Shown here: piece after piece, positions 61,192 through 64,000 of the stretch | Numbering within the stretch: the first letter of the stretch is position 1 | Layout of the letters: the number at the start of each line of letters is the position of its first letter | Assembly (NCBI GenBank): GCA_019915135.1 | Contig: JAHLMK010000005.1 | Coordinates: forward strand, 1,798,001 to 1,862,000 | Reading direction: 5' to 3' | Source: Strobilurus pachycystidiatus | Taxonomy: Eukaryota; Basidiomycota; Agaricomycetes; Agaricales; Physalacriaceae | DNA length: 64,000 nucleotides | The notes under the pieces: generated by a model | Told to the model about the DNA's origin: nothing | What the model saw: the letters and a program-made list of their open reading frames with translations, nothing else | Database searches by the model: none | Position numbers and translations under genes: made by a program

Positions 61192-61236
61192 TGATCTTGC
61201 TTCAGCCTGTTGCTCTCCCAACTGAGCTATGTCCCC
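61192..61236 (-). pseudogene. tRNA-Phe-like 5' half (relic)
   Basis: On the minus strand the sequence begins GGGGACATAGCTCAGTTGGG, containing a perfect A box (TAGCTCAGTTGG at 61229-61218) and D-stem GCTC/GAGC. It is followed by CAACAGGCTGAAGC, which fits the tRNA-Phe anticodon arm with anticodon GAA. After that the similarity stops; there is no variable loop, T arm, B box (GGTTCGA) or closing acceptor strand. It may be a truncated gene copy or the head of a tRNA-derived SINE. Confidence 0.5.
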
Positions 61237-61480
61237 AATAAAGGGTCTAATGGCACTGGACGCCCCGCACTGAACGCGGGTGTACTTGGTAGAAGATTCG
61301 CATCGATGTTTGGGGTCAAAGGGTGGTCAGAAATACAAGAAGACGGAATGAAACTTGAAAGGAACGCTTGAGAAGCCATAACATCATCGCCACATTTATC
61401 GCCGGCACGCTTCTGCTCACGTCGATCGCCCCACAAGAAGAACTTCAGATACAGTAGACAATATTACAGACCTACAACAT

Positions 61481-64000
61481 TCATATCGACAGCCAACGTT
61501 CATACAGTCTTTCGACCAGGGGCGACGCACCAGTCGAGATATAGATCAGAGATAAATTATATGCCGCCTCCTTTGCAAAAGTTTCGTTCTATGAAAAGAG
61601 TCAGACAATGAAGTTGTCTGCTGAGATACACCTGGAGCTCACCGGTCCAAAAGTATCTGTGTTTGCTTCGATCTCAAGCACCCGCTCGTAATGTCTTGCG
61701 GCATAAGTGAAGAGTCCTTCAAGCTTGTTAGATGATGTCCTTGAAACGTCCAAGAGATTCCATCATACCAAGCTGATGGAACGTCCTCCCAAAGTTATAC
61801 TCCACTTCATTCAGTCGTTTGGGATTGACCGACCGAAGTTGTCGGTAACGCGTGAGGAACGCCATGGCCTTCAGCAACGTCAGTATGACCTGCACAGTCG
61901 TCAAAGGAGATGTTACTTACTTGTGCCACAAGATGATGTCTGTTGTCCGACTGGCGTTGCATTGCCCTTCCAACGGACGCAATCACCAACGACAAGCAGA
62001 CCATAGGATCGTCCTGGCAGTAATCGTACGCATGCAGTAGATAGACTAGTCGATTGAATCAGCATCGAGGCCCAACGATAGGTACACGGGACTTACAGAT
62101 AGCACTTTGGTAACTTTTCGCAGCGATACATATTTGCCCATAGATAGCAACCATGATCGGATTCTGCTTCGTCGGGAGCGGGAACGCAGCACTCTTCTCC
62201 TTGTCCCCATTTTGATCGTCCGCGTCTTCGTCCATGTCGTCGTCCTCGGCCTTGGGCGCAGCGATCGTGGCATAGCGTCGACTGATTGGGTTGAACCGCA
62301 AAGCCTCTGGGTTCTTTACCGCCGTGTCGCCAAGCTTCATTTCGCGGAAAAGATGCTTCTGGAGCGTCGAGGTGATGAAGGAGTCTGTCGGTAAGAGACC
62401 ACTCGACAGAGACGCAATGAGCAGTCGCATAGGCTCGTTGTTGAACTGGTGCGAGTTGATTATCTTCCTACACTGCTCCACGACAATCCCGTATTTCTGT
62501 GCGTGAATGGCACAACCTTCAAAGAGTGTGACTATGTGTATTTCGTCAGCTAGTGAAGAGACTCACTCGTGAGGGCCACTCTGACTATGACCTGCATCTC
62601 GGGGGGCTGGTAAGGAGGAGACAGCATGATGTGTCGCAGAACTTCGTCGGCCAGTTCGTATTGATCCTGCTTCGTGAGGTTAAAGCAGTACTGATGGTCC
62701 AATGGTTAGACAAGCAGCCAATACAGAATTAGAGGAAGTACCGTCAAGAAGATCCGCAGCCATTCAGAAAAGGTGACACCGCGGAAAATATCAACTCTAC
62801 CCGAGCGATCGACTTTGGCGTTCTTCCTCGAGTTATTATCAGTCTCTGGTCAGCAGGGTTAGGACAGGACGCGGAAGAAGGGAAGGAATTCATGCACCCA
62901 AATCGAGATGAAGTCGAGACACCATACGGTCTTCATCCGCTTCATGATCCTCATCCTGCTTTTTCTTTCTTCGACTCCTTGGGAACATACCCCGGAAAGG
63001 ATTATGCTGGGAAGATGAGCGTCTTGCCTCAAAAGAAAAGAGAAAAGAGATACACACCTTTCCAGTCATGAACAAGTTCCTCGTTTCCCTATAAGTCTCA
63101 ATCATCTTCTCAGCCTCCATCATCCACTCCCTTAACGCAATCTCGTCGCCTTGAGTCATCTTGCCCCAAACCTCCTTCAGCCGCTTGTAACCACGTACGA
63201 TCTCTGCTTCCTTCTCTGCCTCGAGCTGTCGCAGCTGGGCAGATGTCAACCGATTCTGAGGCTTGACGGGAGACGATTTGGTCCTTGTCGGTGCTTTCTC
63301 TTCCGCGAAGAGGGATCCTGCGGCTGTACCGTCATCACCTTGACCGGAATTCTTGTCTTTGGGTTTCTTCTTGCGTGAATCGATGACTGAGGCAAAGATG
63401 ATGAGCAGGACATAGCGAGGAAGAATCATGACTTACCTTCATATACTAGAGCGAGCGCCTTTCGAGGTTCGTTCAGGATCTCGTAAATCTCAGCGAGTTT
63501 CATCTTGGCTTCGTTGTTGGAAGGATCGACCAAACGAACTAGGACGTGTCATGTCGGGTTCAGTTGAAGTGAAAACGGTATCGAACACATACTATGCTCG
63601 TATACATCGACGGCCTCCCGAAGTTCGTCAAGCATGCGGAGACATGCCGCCGTTTGCATGAGAACGTAAAGGCTGCTTGTCTAGAGAGGGAGGGATATTG
63701 TAAATCTCATCGAGCTCGTTTGAAAGGAACCTACGCTAGCATCCGAGCCCAGTAGTTCGTAAATGGGCCGCGCATCCACGTACAATTCTCGTTCATAATA
63801 GGCATCAGCGATCTCAACGAAAAGTGCTGCGTAGTCCAGCACATCTTCATTGAGTATAATGTCGGCATGAAGCTGAGAATCTTGTGAGCCAAAAGCTGAT
63901 TATCAATTCGGAAATGTACTGACCTGACTCTCCTCAATATCGCCCATCTTGATGCGGGCAATAGCCAGTCGATGTCTAGCATTGACATCAAGCTGATACC
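61481..64000 (-). CDS. TFIIIC TPR subunit Tfc4/Sfc4-like (5' end beyond the window)
   Basis: Subunit of the RNA polymerase III factor TFIIIC, which recruits TFIIIB to tRNA genes through its TPR repeats. About a dozen exons are visible; clear joins include 63923..63873, 63734..63681, 63592..63539, 63436..63387, 63057..63007, 62897..62846, 62741..62691, 62566..62532, 62096..62046 and 61920..61869 (introns, minus strand). TPR-like helices read YAALFVEIADAYYERELYVDARPIYEL and EAKMKLAEIYEILNEPRKALALVYE. Then come a Lys/Glu-rich linker (SRKKKPKDKN) and the family-typical HNPFRGMFPRSRRKKK and ADEDRMVSRLHLDL segments. The C-terminus LIYISTGASPLVERLYERWLSI is the conserved end of this family. The visible part carries roughly the C-terminal 600 residues; the N-terminal TPR array lies outside. 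Confidence 0.85.

Noticed and set aside
61890..61920. Apparent 31-nt intron in the Tfc4 gene
   Set aside because: A normal 52-nt intron ending at 61869 (GAAG acceptor) also keeps frame and gives VAQAMAFLTRYR, which fits the family better.
1..64000. CRISPR arrays, bacterial operons, prophage, secondary-metabolite cluster
   Set aside because: The window is clearly fungal nuclear DNA; no spaced repeats, no phage genes and no PKS, NRPS or terpene synthase genes were seen.

Overview
The window is nuclear DNA of a filamentous basidiomycete, most likely an Agaricomycete. Coding regions are cut by many short introns (mostly 46-60 nt, GT..AG). The gene families fit this: a Kre6/Skn1-type glucan-synthesis protein, a full-length fungal acetyl-CoA carboxylase, secreted CBM19-like chitin-binding repeats, a fungal BTB protein and a fungal HNH-type nuclease protein. 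All exon joins were derived by hand by keeping frame across GT..AG sites. Where lengths are given, the exon sums divide by three. No transcript or database evidence was available.

Layout. 1-12.9 kb is gene-poor. It holds a partial HMG-box gene running off the left edge (minus), a small HhH-GPD DNA glycosylase gene at 3.8-4.7 kb (plus), and a lone HNH-nuclease-like gene at 9.2-10.6 kb (minus) between two diverged direct repeats of about 1 kb. From 12.9 kb the window is gene-rich: a 12-exon CE9/amidohydrolase-type gene (minus) divergent from a MYND zinc-finger gene (plus), a small hypothetical gene, a secreted CBM19-like gene (minus), class 2 dihydroorotate dehydrogenase and a BTB/POZ gene (plus), a small basic protein (minus) divergent from importin-beta Kap123/importin-4 (plus), and palmitoyl-protein thioesterase (minus). 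Next come two related Ser/Thr kinases at 32.1 and 39.0 kb enclosing a Gln-rich small heat-shock protein and PRP3. These are followed by a SANT/Myb protein (minus) divergent from an Axl2-like cadherin-fold membrane protein, dynein light chain LC8, scavenger decapping enzyme DcpS, acetyl-CoA carboxylase, a Kre6/Skn1-like GH16 protein, and the TFIIIC TPR subunit Tfc4/Sfc4 running off the right edge (minus).

How the genes work together. There is no secondary-metabolite cluster. Most genes are housekeeping: pyrimidine and fatty-acid precursor synthesis, nuclear import, splicing, mRNA decay, Pol III transcription, lysosomal depalmitoylation, cell wall and polarity. Unrelated functions sit side by side, often as divergent pairs sharing 180-480 bp.

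The most interesting signals are the repeat-flanked HNH gene, the duplicated kinase pair with similar flanks, a CE9/amidohydrolase-type protein whose second half looks like a degenerate second copy, a probable GC-AG intron in that gene, a possible 30-nt intron in the MYND gene, and a 5'-half tRNA-Phe-like relic. I did not find a convincing new multi-gene system.
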